A model generated the notes under the pieces. It ran no database searches and was not told where the DNA came from. It saw only the letters and a list, made by a program, of their open reading frames with translations. A stretch of 64,000 nt of DNA, from positions 1-64,000 of the forward strand of contig JAPQWV010001637.1 of assembly GCA_027422505.1 (NCBI GenBank), read 5' to 3'. The DNA comes from Craterostigma plantagineum. Its lineage: Eukaryota > Streptophyta > Magnoliopsida > Lamiales > Linderniaceae. Every line of letters starts with the position of its first letter. The stretch's first letter is position 1. Made by a program: the position numbers and the translations under genes. Positions 36,421-46,810 of this stretch are shown in pieces.

Positions 36421-37682
36421 GATTCGAATAATTCGTAATAAAAGTTGCTTTTCTCAGTTGTAGAAGAAAAAAATCATGGAAATATATTATTTGATGTATT
36501 AAACCACCAAGTTCCTTGATTTTGTTACGTTTATGCAAATAAGATGTGCAACTAGTCAAGTAATGAGGTTTTGATCATGTAAATATACATTAATGCTTAA
36601 ACAGTAATCTGTAACACATCTTACATTTCTGGTACCACATTATTACATGAATATATACTACATAAAAGTTCCCGCCCAAAATAATACTAAGATTCAGCTT
36701 TCCCGCCCAAAACAGCGTGACTTGCTATACCATTTACGCCTCTATTATACAACTTTACTCTGTTTTAGTACCAGTTCGAGTAACGCTTCTTATCGTTGCT
36801 ATACACGCTTTACGTCTCTACAATACTACTTTATACTGTTTTAATACCGCATCATATGAAGTCGATATACCACTTTACCATTTTATACTGTTTTAGTACC
36901 TCATCATATAAAATTGTCCGGACATATTAGAAGTAATATCTCGTACCACTTTACGGCTACATTGTACCGATTCGTGTGGTCTCTATACCAATTTATGCCA
37001 TTCTCATACCACACAACGAACACTCATTTAAACTATTTTTTTTCTGGCGATTTCAGTTTCAGTTCGTTAATCTTGAGGGACGAACGATTGAGTCACCACT
37101 AAGGCGCGACGTAATTTCCAAGCTATGGGTCCCTTTAATTTATGCATATTAGCTTTAATTTCGACCAAAACATGCTCGATTTATCTTAGTTGCGAAATGA
37201 ATTTCTAGAAATTATTCCTCACAAATCTTAATCTGAGGACGTAAATATCATTGACATCGTCGAATACACATCAGACTTGGTTTTGTGCCCAATATGCTCG
37301 AACATTTACGGCAAATCGATTGTTCAAATAGTTTTTTCGATTGATACCATTTGAATAACATCCGGTACCATAATAGTAGCGATTCATACCTTTTTTATAT
37401 AATGCCTACAAGGGGCATTTTCGTCAAATCATTCTTTATGTTCTTCACTTTGAATTTTTATTTAAGTTGGTCCTTAAACCTATATTTATTGTGAGGAGGG
37501 CTTGAACCCAAATAGAAAGTTACGATGGGGTCTGACATACAAACGCCCCTTCGAAAAACACTGAACAATCACAAAGATTCATAACCTTTCCCAGAAAAAT
37601 CCATTTTGTTTTGAGGTTCTTCTGATGGATCGGTGGCAATCACCCATTCCTGTTGTCATGCAGTGCTTAACTTAATTTATTA

Positions 37683-37885
37683 CACCCTATGTCCCAAATT
37701 TTTTTTTACATTTGGGATTTGGCACGCAAATTAAGAAATTGAATATTTTAATAATATAATACAATTAAAAGGTAAAAAAGTATATATTTTGACACGTCTT
37801 TTAAGAATATTTAATATTATTATAAGTTGGTGATAGTTTTTTTTGCTAAACAAGAAAATGTACAAAAGATGTGGGACGGATGGAG
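37683..37885. mobile_element. Stowaway-type MITE
   Basis: About 203 bp between TA dinucleotides (37681-37682 and 37886-37887). The left end is CACCCTATGTCCC and the reversed right end is CTCCATCCGTCCC, close to the CTCCCTCCGTCCC terminus typical of Stowaway/Tc1-Mariner MITEs. It has no coding capacity. Confidence 0.72.
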
Positions 37886-37887
37886 TA

Positions 37888-39075
37888 TTTTACAGATTAT
37901 CCTTCTATTTTATTAAGGGAGAGGGTTAGAGTAACTGCATTCAAATTGATTCGTGTGACAGCCATAATTTACCATTATATTCCTTATTTTAAATTTATTC
38001 CTTATTTTTTAATTCTTAAAAATAATATAAAATTAAATTCAACATTATAATTTCACCTATTAAAATTTAAAAATATATTAATTTTATATAGTCAAGCACA
38101 CACATCGAGGGTGCCAATATACTAGGTAGAATTATTTCTGCTCGCTACGAGTCCGCATTTTCAATAATTTTAGGCACAAATAGGAACATAGCAGCCTTGG
38201 AATTGAATTATGTCGCGGTCTCCATCATTTACGTGTTCATTTACAATATCAACCGTTAATTAATCATGCATTGAACACAACTGAGAAGACTACGAGACCC
38301 ATGTGCACATTTGCATGGATTAACAAATAAAATTCATATTCAACATGTGTACCACAATAAATAAAAATGAAAATTCAGATGCAGGCAACAAAGGGAAAAC
38401 AGACAACGTGTCAGTAGACAAAATAGTTGGGATACGTCTGCTGGTCAACGAAATAAAGACCGTACACAAAATCTCAAACAACGTTCAAAATCTTGACCGT
38501 ACACCTTCATTAAATTGTTACAAAACAAACGCAACCATAAATAACATCACATGTTATAGCCCATTCAATGTTGAATCAATGCAATTTCACCTATGATCTC
38601 TTACGAAAGATATATAAAAAGAAAAGACAAGTTCAAAAACAGAAGTTTATATCGAAATCTGAAAGTATATAGAAGAATCTATTACATACATACGACTCCA
38701 TCCAATATAGACTCAAACTGCTTCTTACGTTAAAACTCCTATTGTTAGTAATATATTTTTGTAGTTATACCAAATGATGATCAAGAAATGAACCCGACCC
38801 ACGTGCGATCCACTTGCAACTTTTGGAACTTTCATAGAGACCACCCACCACTACATAATGTAATATGATGTATGTATCCCATCACTATTGTAATGCCCAA
38901 CAAAAACCCCCCTTCTTAGATCTTTCCCTTCTCGCATATTACAATATATATACCCAAACATTGCACTAAGTTCGAAAAAATTGTAAAATACTAACGCTTT
39001 CTGTTTCTAAAGAAAAAGAAAATTCTTTAAGTTGTTCGATCCCATTAACTAAAATCACAGTAGTAATAGGGAGTC
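37888..39075. other. Intergenic and promoter of the plus-strand ERF
   Basis: AT-rich with no supported gene apart from the flanking MITE. A TATATATA at about 38945-38952 lies roughly 120 bp before the ERF start and may be its TATA box. Confidence 0.45.
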
Positions 39076-39629
39076 ATGTACAAGCCGCCGACTGAGTTGA
39101 CGCCGTCAACTCTGCCGTCCAATCCCCCATCTCTCTATTCCCTGAGCACAAGCTTCAACGGTCTCGCGCCGTGCCTAACGGAAACCTGGGGAGATTTGCC
39201 GTTAAAACTCGACGACGCAGATGACATGGTGATCTACGGCGTTCTGAGCGACGCCGTCAGCAATGGGTGGACACCATTCAACGACGACGTATCCATTAAA
39301 GCCGAGCAAAACCCATCCTTGTCCCACCCTTATTACCCAGCTGACGACGTGTGGGGCCCAGATACTGCGGCGGCGGCGGCTCAGCCGAAGGGGCGCCACT
39401 ACCGCGGAGTTAGACAGCGGCCGTGGGGAAATTCGCGGCGGAAATAAGGGACCCAGCTAAGAACGGTGCGAGGGTTTGGCTCGGTACTTACGAAACGGCT
39501 GAAGAAGCAGCGTTGGCCTACGATCGAGCGGCTTATAGATTGAGAGGGTCAAAGGCTTTGTTGAATTTCCCCAACATGGCCGGGTCGGATCAACCCGAAC
39601 CGATTAGGGTCACGGCTAAGAGGCGCTGA
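39076..39629 (+). CDS. Group IX AP2/ERF transcription factor (ERF1A/ERF2/Pti4-like)
   Basis: GCC-box-binding activators of defence and ethylene or jasmonate responses belong here. Before the AP2 domain the protein has [20 protein letters not shown] and [20 protein letters not shown], the conserved N-terminal block of ERF1A/ERF2/Pti4-type proteins. The AP2 domain reads [13 protein letters not shown], then [40 protein letters not shown] and [12 protein letters not shown], followed by [11 protein letters not shown], another subgroup hallmark. One A is missing from the AAAA run near 39428, so the frame breaks exactly between RPWG and KFAAEIRD. The stop soon after TAKRR is earlier than usual in this subgroup; a second shift there is possible, because another frame stays open for about 18 more codons. 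Confidence 0.92.
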
Positions 39630-39918
39630 GGCCAAAGTCGGCGCAATAGAATCTTTGGATTCGGGCTTGTTTGACTAAAAAAAACGTGCAGAATGTGTGG
39701 TTTTGTTTTGCAATATAAAAAACATCATAAATCTTGGTGGAGTTGGGACAATAATCTTGGGCGTATTTAATTAAGCTTCACATTGAATACACAAACTTAT
39801 GATGTAAGATGATTATGGTATACTTCTACTGATTAACGACATTTACATGGCATAGTTTCGATATTTTGACAGAACAAACCTAAATGTCTGCTTTGCTTTC
39901 TTGGAAATAAATTATGTT

Positions 39919-41048
39919 CTATACAGAAATCTTTCTTGGACTGGGAATTAACAGCAATTTCGAACCAGCGGACATGGCTTGCTCTTGGAGATTAGAAGGA
40001 GCCTTCGTATACATCATTGTGGTTGATCTCAAGACATCATCTCCAAAACCGCAGGATTTAAAAAACGGCCTACTCAGATATAGCATAAGCATCATCAGAT
40101 CAGACAAAGAATTTCCTGCTAATCGTTTGCATAAAAAGTGATATCTTTTCAGTATAACTTGTGATAAAGAATGTAACCTTTCCTCCTCGGAACAGAGTGC
40201 TGATATGTCGTATATACCTTTGTTTGTTAGCATTCTGCAGTTGGAAACAACAAAACAAGAACAAAGAAGGTAGCAAACATAAACAACTTTGAGTGATGAT
40301 CAAACATGTTGATTGCTTAGTCTGGAGTTTAAAGAAAGAATGATATGTGTTGTTACCTTACGATTCTTTGAACGATAATTCGCCCAATTCCCTTACCTTG
40401 CAGAGAAGGTAGAACCTGTGAAACACTCGAAATAATGCATGTGGGTCATCAATCCAAGGGATGCATATGTTTATTCTTCGAATTTTCATTGCTGAGTGGC
40501 GATAATGCTTAAATGATTTTTGCTGTACTGAAAATTTTCATCTCCCAAATTAGAAGAGGCATTTAAACAAACACATTCACGGCAAGAACATGCAGATACA
40601 AAAATGGACGAAGCTCCAAAAAACTTTTCACCATAACATCATGGATCGACGCCGTGAGGCTAACGTCCGACACGGCCCGTCCAAAACCCACCAACCGCCC
40701 GTTCCACGGCGTCACCGGCGTCAAGTTCCCCATTGCCCATCCTCCAATGCTTGAATTCAGATCAGCTGCATCGTCAACCCTGGAGAAAACGGAGACTACT
40801 ATGTAGCTATTGGAGATCGCAACGGCTAGCTTAGCGGGGTCTACGGCAGCGACTGCTTCCGCCGGAGGAGGAAACCGATAACAGGAGTGGTTGCAGGCTA
40901 TGAAGAGTCGTCGGAGATGCTCGACGCTGACGTGAGATGGGTTGGTGGAGATGTGGAGCGACGGCGTTGAGGGCCTGAATCTGGCGGTCGGCGTGATAGT
41001 TTTGCGGTGGTGGCTGTGTGTGGAGGGAACGGAGTTTGCGAATGCCAT
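39919..41048 (-). CDS. Plastid-type GNAT (GCN5-related) N-acetyltransferase
   Basis: Plant plastid GNATs transfer acetyl groups to protein lysines or N-termini. Exons are 41048-40632, 40415-40357, 40234-40178 and 40069-39919, all in phase. The N-terminus is rich in Ser, Thr, His and Pro with few acids, as in a chloroplast transit peptide. Then come VSVEHLRRLFIACN, DPAKLAVAISNSYIVVSVF, GRLVGFGRAVSDVSLTASIH and DVM, then exon 2 with VLPSLQGKGIGRIIVQRIV, containing the Q-x-x-G-x-G acetyl-CoA loop, then NKGIYDISALCSEEER and PFFKSCGFGDDVLRSTTMMY. It resembles the GNAT5/GNAT10-like group. Unlike most neighbours on this side of the window, it shows no frame break. Its 5' end lies about 150 bp from the divergent quinone oxidoreductase gene, so they may share a promoter. 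Confidence 0.88.
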
Positions 41049-41197
41049 TTGCTTCTGTTTTTTTCCTTTGTCTTTTTGTCACATTTATAATAATAAAAAA
41101 AATTAGAAAAATAAAATACTAATAAATCAGGAAAACAATATATCATCCCTACCGTAGAAATCGATCGAGCTACGAAAACCAAAGACGGCAGTGAAAA

Positions 41198-42950
41198 ATG
41201 AAAGCTTTAGTTTGCAGACAGCTCGGTGATCCGACTACCCCAATTGAGGGGTCAACCGACTCAGCTTTGACCCTATCGACGACACACCCGATACCCCGAC
41301 TCGGATCCGACACTTCTGTTCGGATCCGAGTTCGGGCCACCAGCCTCAATTTTGCCAATTACTTGCAGGTTTTGGGTAAGTACCAGGAGAGGCCGCCGCT
41401 GCCTTTCATCCGGGCTCGGATTACTCGGGCACCGTCGACTACGTCGGCCCGAAAGTGACCAAATTCAGGGTCGGCGACCACGTTTGCTCGTTTGCAGCGC
41501 TTGGATCTTTTGCTCAGTTCATCGTCGCCGAAGAGTCGGAGCTGTAAGTGATCGAATTATGTTCATCGATTGCCGTTGTTTTTTCGATCCTTACTTCCCA
41601 ATTATGTTATCAATTGGATCTATTGCCGTTGTTTTTTCGATCCTAACTTCCCAATTATGTTCATCGATCAGCTCAATTTCTCAGTTAAAATCGTTAATTA
41701 CTATGCCAATCGCAGATTTTTTGTGCCCAAAGGATGTGACTTGGTCACAGCTAGTGCAATACCTGTTGCATACGGAACATCGCATGTGGCACTTGTTCAT
41801 AGAGCTCAACTGAGCGCTGGGCAGGTAGTTTAGCTTCTGCATTTATCGTCTTGTACTAAAAAGTATCATTCGAAATTTGATTTTGTTGATGTTGGGCCTC
41901 ACAATCATGCGAGCTAGAGAATATGTTACACTAAGATCAGATCACAACGTATATTGACAGGTGTTGTTAGTTCTTGGAGCGGCCGGTGGAGTTGGTGTCT
42001 CTGCTGTACAAATCGGCAAAGTATGTGGTGCCATTGTTATCGCTGTTGCTAGGTAACGTCTTAATCTTGATTTGGATTGTTTTATCTTCGAGAAGATTAA
42101 GCTGGTTTTTACATGTGAATGACTGAGTCGCTCCTTACAAGTTAGTTTGATTTAGTGAACGATGTCTGAACTTATCTAGTCTTAAGTCTTATACAATGTT
42201 GAATGATCATTTTATCCTCGATACGCATTCACAGTTGATAGAGTGGTTGCTCTATTTGTGTTGGCATATTTTCAGGGGAGAGGAGAAGGTGCAATTTCTG
42301 AAGTCGTCTGGCGTGGACCATGTCGTTGACTCTGGCAAAGAGAACATTCTAGAAAGCGTGAAAGGGTTCTTAAAGTCAAGAAAGCTTAGAGGAGTCGACG
42401 TTCTCTACGATCCCGTGGGAGGAAAGCTAATGAAAGATGCCATGAAGCTGTTGAATTGGGGAGCACAGATATGCGTTATCGGGTTTGCTAGTGGAGAAGT
42501 GCCCGTAATTCCAGCCAACATTGCCCTCGTTAAGGTTACTTTCGTACCCTAAATAACTCGAATAGTTTCAACTTGTCCGTTTTATTACAATGGTATCTTT
42601 CTTTCACGTTCTTAACTGCAGAATTGGACGGTTCATGGGTTGTATTGGGGAAGCTACAAAATACATAGGCCTCGTGTTCTTGAGGATTCGCTTAACGAGC
42701 TTCTTTCGTGGGCAGCCAAGGGCTTAATTACCATCAAGATTTCCCATGCCTTCAAACTCTCACAGGTTAGAATTTGACTCAAAAGCAGATTATAATGTTT
42801 TCTTAGTTGGTTTGTTTTTCTCAACTGCATAGCAACTGCTGAACGCAGGCGAATCTTGCTTTTGCGGCCCTCAAAGATCGAAAAGCTATTGGAAAGGTGG
42901 TGGTCGTCGTTGACGACGATGATCAGAAAGCTCATAGGGCTAAACTTTAA
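41198..42950 (+). CDS. Zeta-crystallin-like NADPH:quinone oxidoreductase (MDR family)
   Basis: A medium-chain reductase that uses NADPH to reduce quinones or alkenals; this subgroup lacks structural zinc. Exons: 41198-41543, 41716-41824, 41961-42052, 42276-42534, 42622-42765 and 42849-42950. Seen: MKALVCRQLGDPT, RATSLNFANYLQVLGKYQER, PPLPFI, DLVTASAIPVAYGTSHVALV, the Rossmann nucleotide motif VLGAAGGVGVSAVQIGK, GEEKVQFLKSSGVDHVVDSG, GVDVLYDPVGGKLMKDAMKL, NWTVHGLYWGSYK and FAALKDRKAIGKVVVVVDDD. One C is missing near 41412 (CCC expected after TTCAT), breaking the frame between LPFI and PGSDYSGTVD; the rest of exon 1 continues in the next frame up to the splice site. It resembles Arabidopsis At3g56460. 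Confidence 0.92.
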
Positions 42951-43459
42951 CCTCAGTTTTTCTTTCTTTTCTTTTTTTTAGTACTGATTATTAATTACTA
43001 CAAAAATAAAAGCATGTCTCGATGCCCTTGTAATATTGATGAACGTATTTCTGATTATCAAGAAAGAAAACCATGACTGAATATCTTCAGAAACAATCAA
43101 ACAAAATGGAAGTTTTGTATAATTCACAAAACGAAATAACAGCAGATCCTTTCAATTATATGATAGATGAACCGAACCCGCTATACAAATTGTAAGTCAA
43201 TGGGACCATTTCAGTATCATCTGATATAAATATCGTGTATCAGAACTGCCACTGGTTTCAAGATCTTATCATGAACAGTAAAGCAACAAACAGACATCCT
43301 ACACTGCTCTGAAAAATTAATAAATCTTCAGAAAAAAATAAATTTCATACGAATCTCTGCTCTGATGATCCGTGGCTGTTGTATGTATTGATTGTTGGGA
43401 TGTGAAATATATATTATTATTATTAATATTATTATTAAAACTGACATGAACGACCAAGT

Positions 43460-43710
43460 GAGAAAAAGGAGCTCCCTTCAGTCCAAGAACGGAGGTAGAG
43501 GAACGTGAAATCATCTCCCGCATCATTCACTCAATCATCACAGTAGCATCATATTATTCACATATTTACAAAACATGTAACGATAATATCCTCTGATCGA
43601 ATTATAGATAATTTTTTGGCTACTGTGTGTGGTAGAACGAATGAGTCGGCAGATAATTCAGCTCCGAAATCTTATCCGTGAGTGGACCGAAGGAAGCTCC
43701 TTTTATACCA
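43460..43710 (-). ncRNA. MIR319: MIR319 microRNA precursor
   Basis: On the minus strand, 43486-43466 reads TTGGACTGAAGGGAGCTCC followed by TT, which matches the miR319 family (the 319c form ends in CUU). The other arm, 43702-43681, reads AAGGAGCTTCCTTCGGTCCA and pairs with it nearly perfectly in the miR319* position. The arms are about 195 nt apart, as expected for the long MIR319 foldback with a second stem between star and loop (for example GACTCATTC near 43645 against GAGTGAATG near 43530). In known plants miR319 cleaves CIN-type TCP transcripts and so controls leaf growth. No open frame explains this conservation. The primary transcript would start upstream of about 43720 on the minus strand. 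Confidence 0.94.
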
Positions 43711-45026
43711 TTATTTCTCACCAATAAACTATAGTAAATCATATGCATGCAACAGAAAGTAAACCGTCAATGAACAAATAAACAAATGATCTATATACAT
43801 ATCCTAAAAAGGTCGGAACTTTAAGAAATAACAAGTGAAGAAAGAACAGAATATAATTTATTGAGAATAGTCTAAACATATGATAAGCGCAAAAGGTAAA
43901 GCATACATATAATATCGAAACCAACTATTCCACGCACACTTTACTACTTCTATTACTTACCGTTAATTGCCGTAAAGCAAACCATACGAAGCTAATGAAA
44001 ATGATGTTACCAAGTTATAGGGCGGTCATTTTGGTCTATATATCTTATCATAATAGTAATGAAGTTCTTCTAAAGTTGCCATCTGCAAAAAAACAAAACA
44101 ATAATCTAAGATGATATGCTAAATATATAGTGCGTGATATTGAACTCTGATATCAGAATCAAATATGAGAGGAAAAATCTCAATTTAGATGTGAAATGTG
44201 TATGGCAATGCTATTTATAGGTGGCTGAAGAAGATCATGAACTAGATTATATATGTCATATGTGTGAAAAGGAAAACCATTTTAATGCTGGGACAGAGAC
44301 AGAGAGACAACCACACGTTCCGAGTATCCCCACTCATGTTAGCACTTTTTCTAACAAGTATATCTTTCATACACTGTTTCGGTCAAATATGCAATATATA
44401 GGATTTCTTCGCTTAAGTTCAAACCATGCTTTAAATGTTAGTAATATTGTTTATACTGTATCTATATAAAATTAAATGTGTACAAGATCATCACGAATGG
44501 TGACAAATAAACATAGAAACTATTGTGCAAAAGTGTTCGTTGACTTATGGACGTCTATCTGAGCATGCACTTTGGCATGTTCGCCATCTACACTTAATAT
44601 ATTGTGCCACACCTCTCATAGTCCATACACACGACATACATTATATATATACCTATATATATGTATCATATAGCTCCACCAACTATTTGTTGGTGACGAC
44701 CATTATATGAATTAATGGAATTATCTTTATCATCATCGTTATCGTATCTGCTATCTAGCACTAGCTAGTGATCAAATTTGACTTGGCTGCTCATTCGGGA
44801 CTATTATGACGACATGCAAATTAAATAGATACGTTAAAGTCAACTTAGTATAGTGCTCCACCTATTTCTTTCACTTTGAACTTTCCTAAGCCGCCAATGC
44901 ATTAGCCTCCTCAAGTAAAAATCGCGTGCGTAATATATATAAATATAGACCTAATTGAAACAAATGGAATTCCCGATCATTAAATACGAGAATGCTAAAC
45001 TAAGTATACTTAAATTCTTCAACAAA
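43711..45026. other. Intergenic, probable promoter of MIR319
   Basis: AT-rich sequence between MIR319 and the tRNA gene. Small open frames on both strands have no recognisable features. I see no other gene. Confidence 0.4.
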
Positions 45027-45097
45027 GTGGCTGTAGTTTAGTGGTAAGAATTCCACGTTGTGGCCGTGGAGACCTGGCTCGAATCCCAGCAGCCACA
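45027..45097 (+). tRNA. tRNA-His (GTG)
   Basis: The acceptor stem GTGGCTG (45027-45033) pairs with CAGCCAC (45090-45096), followed by discriminator A. The D-arm (TAGTTTAGTGGTAAGAA) and anticodon stem-loop CCACG-TTGTGGC-CGTGG give anticodon GTG at 45060-45062. The T-arm reads CCTGG-CTCGAAT-CCCAG and is one base short: the plant tRNA-His gene normally has CTGGG before CTCGAAT. That leaves a 71-nt gene with a damaged T-stem, most simply another one-base homopolymer loss near 45076. Confidence 0.93.
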
Positions 45098-46094
45098 TGT
45101 AATTCTTTTTTCAAATTTTCTTTTGCTTTCACAATAATTTGCTAGCAATAAATTCCGACAGTGCAACGTACCCAACACACGCACGGACCGAAGGATATTA
45201 TATATCGGTCGTGTAAATGTGCCATTTTAATTCAATCAATATTGGGGCATTAAAAGTCCAGCCCACCTTCGTTTTATAGTAAGGCTAAAGAAATTGAAGA
45301 AGAGAAAAAGTGTAAATTGGCTCTGAAAAAGTCATCAGATTCCAATGTAGGATTAAATTCAAAGAAATAACGAACAAAGTTAGGCCGAGATTCCGTTTTA
45401 CCTTATTTCGTGAGAAGTTATTTCCTGCAATAATACCGAGTAGTATTTTTATACTCATGTTTATAACAATGCTTAAATTTTATACCAATTTAAACAGCTT
45501 ATAATCTATTTATTCAAATCCTTGAAATAAAACGAGACTCCCAAATCACAATCATAAAACAGTTTAAACTTTAAAGAGACAAATTTTATACCAATTTAAA
45601 CAGCCACATGTAATTCTTTTTTCAATTTTCTTTTGCTTTCACAATAATTTGCTAGCAATAAATTCCGACAGTGCAACGTACCCAACACACGCACGGACCG
45701 AAGGATTATTATATATCGGTCGTGTAAATGTGCCATTTTAATTCAATCAATATTGGGGCATTAAAAGTCCAGCCCACCTTCGTTTTATAGTAAGGCTAAA
45801 GAAATTGAAGAAGAGAAAAAGTGTAAATTGGCTCTGAAAAAGTCATCAGATTCCAATGTAGGATTAAATTCAAAGAAATAACGAACAAAAGTTAAGGCCG
45901 AGATTCCGTTTTACCTTATTTCGTGAGAAGTTATTTCCTGCAATAATACCGAGTAGTATTTTATACTCATGTTTATAACAATGCTTAAATTTTATACCAA
46001 TTTAAACAGCTTATAATCTATTTATTCAAATCCTTGAAATAAAACGAGACTCCCAAATCACAATCATAAAACAGTTTAAACTTTAAAGAGACAA
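45090..46094. repeat. Tandem duplication of about 510 bp
   Basis: Copy A is 45090-45600 and copy B 45601-46094. Both start CAGCCACATGTAATTCTTTT and end in AACTTTAAAGAGACAAA. They share landmarks such as GTGCAACGTACCCAACACAC, CACGGACCGAAGGAT and GGGGCATTAAAAGTCCAGCC, and differ by a few single-base indels. The duplicated unit begins inside the 3' acceptor end of the tRNA-His gene. Confidence 0.93.
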
Positions 46095-46268
46095 AAAAAA
46101 AAGAAATATTATCTGCGTGGCATGTTGCTATAAGTTACAATGCATGCCATGTAAATCCATCGAACAAAGACGATTATTGTTTTCTCCAAATTCGGACAAT
46201 ACAAAACATAATCATTTATCGCAAGATTTAATCTTTCCCATCGCATTTTTACAGCCATCACAACGAAA

Positions 46269-46810
46269 TCACCCAACCTCCTCCGCAATCACATCACCTC
46301 CGCCGCCTACTTCCGCCGCCGGCTCATCGACCACCGACCGCCGGCAAGTGGGACACGAAGAATTCGATCCAACCACACATCCACACACCTAACGTGGAAA
46401 CAATGGGCGCACTTAGGTAAAACCCTAATCTTCTCGCCGCCGACAAACTCGCTGAGGCATATCGGACACTCCGTGGACCCCACCGCGCCGCGATCCGACC
46501 CGTAAACCAAGACCCTAATCTCCCTCAGCTCCGATTTGTTCAGACCCTTCTGATAACGGCGATAGGTTCCTCCTCCTCCTCCTTCGGCGGCAGTCGGCGG
46601 CGGTCCTCTGTTAGCGCATCGAAGGATGCATCTAACTATCGAATTGATGCCCAAAGCGAATATTAAGGCGCACAACAGAACTGCGAGTATTATCACCATA
46701 TTCGTGTCGAACTTTTCGTGGGATTTGCTTCCATTTCCGGCGTGTTGCGATGATGGGTCATTGGACTTATCGAGGAGGAGTACTCTGTGGGGACGATGAT
46801 AGAAACTCAT
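46269..46810 (-). CDS. ATL-type RING-H2 E3 ubiquitin ligase
   Basis: ATL proteins are membrane-anchored E3 ligases. From the start at 46810: a short N-terminus ([17 protein letters not shown]), one transmembrane helix ([19 protein letters not shown]), a GLD-like region ([13 protein letters not shown]), and a RING-H2 finger ([20 protein letters not shown], then [14 protein letters not shown]). A one-base loss near 46363 moves the last part of the RING to another frame, where [15 protein letters not shown] completes the C3H2C3 pattern and the protein ends at 46269. It is intronless, about 180 residues, as in many ATLs. Confidence 0.9.

Larger units (their letters stand above)
29201..37549. mobile_element. 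Large non-coding Mutator-like element, split by a Copia insertion
   Basis: The two ends are flanked by the same 9-mer, TTCGAAAAA (29192-29200 and 37550-37558). The left end reads GGGCTAATTAGATATCAGGC and the right end, reverse-complemented, reads GGGGCGTTTGTATGTCAGAC; both then continue with CCC, and about 15 of 23 terminal positions agree. Further in, both ends keep a loose pattern of a CTTTCTATTT block and a GACC...GCC(T/C)CTT block. Without the Copia insert the element is about 3.8 kb. It contains no credible protein gene, but does contain a long tandem array of units of roughly 120-130 bp. The duplication length suggests a Mutator-like origin, though the short imperfect ends keep this below certainty. 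Confidence 0.68.

Noticed and set aside
44221..44710. Small plus-strand frames between MIR319 and tRNA-His
   Set aside because: No domain or signal peptide; they are consistent with chance frames in the intergenic DNA.
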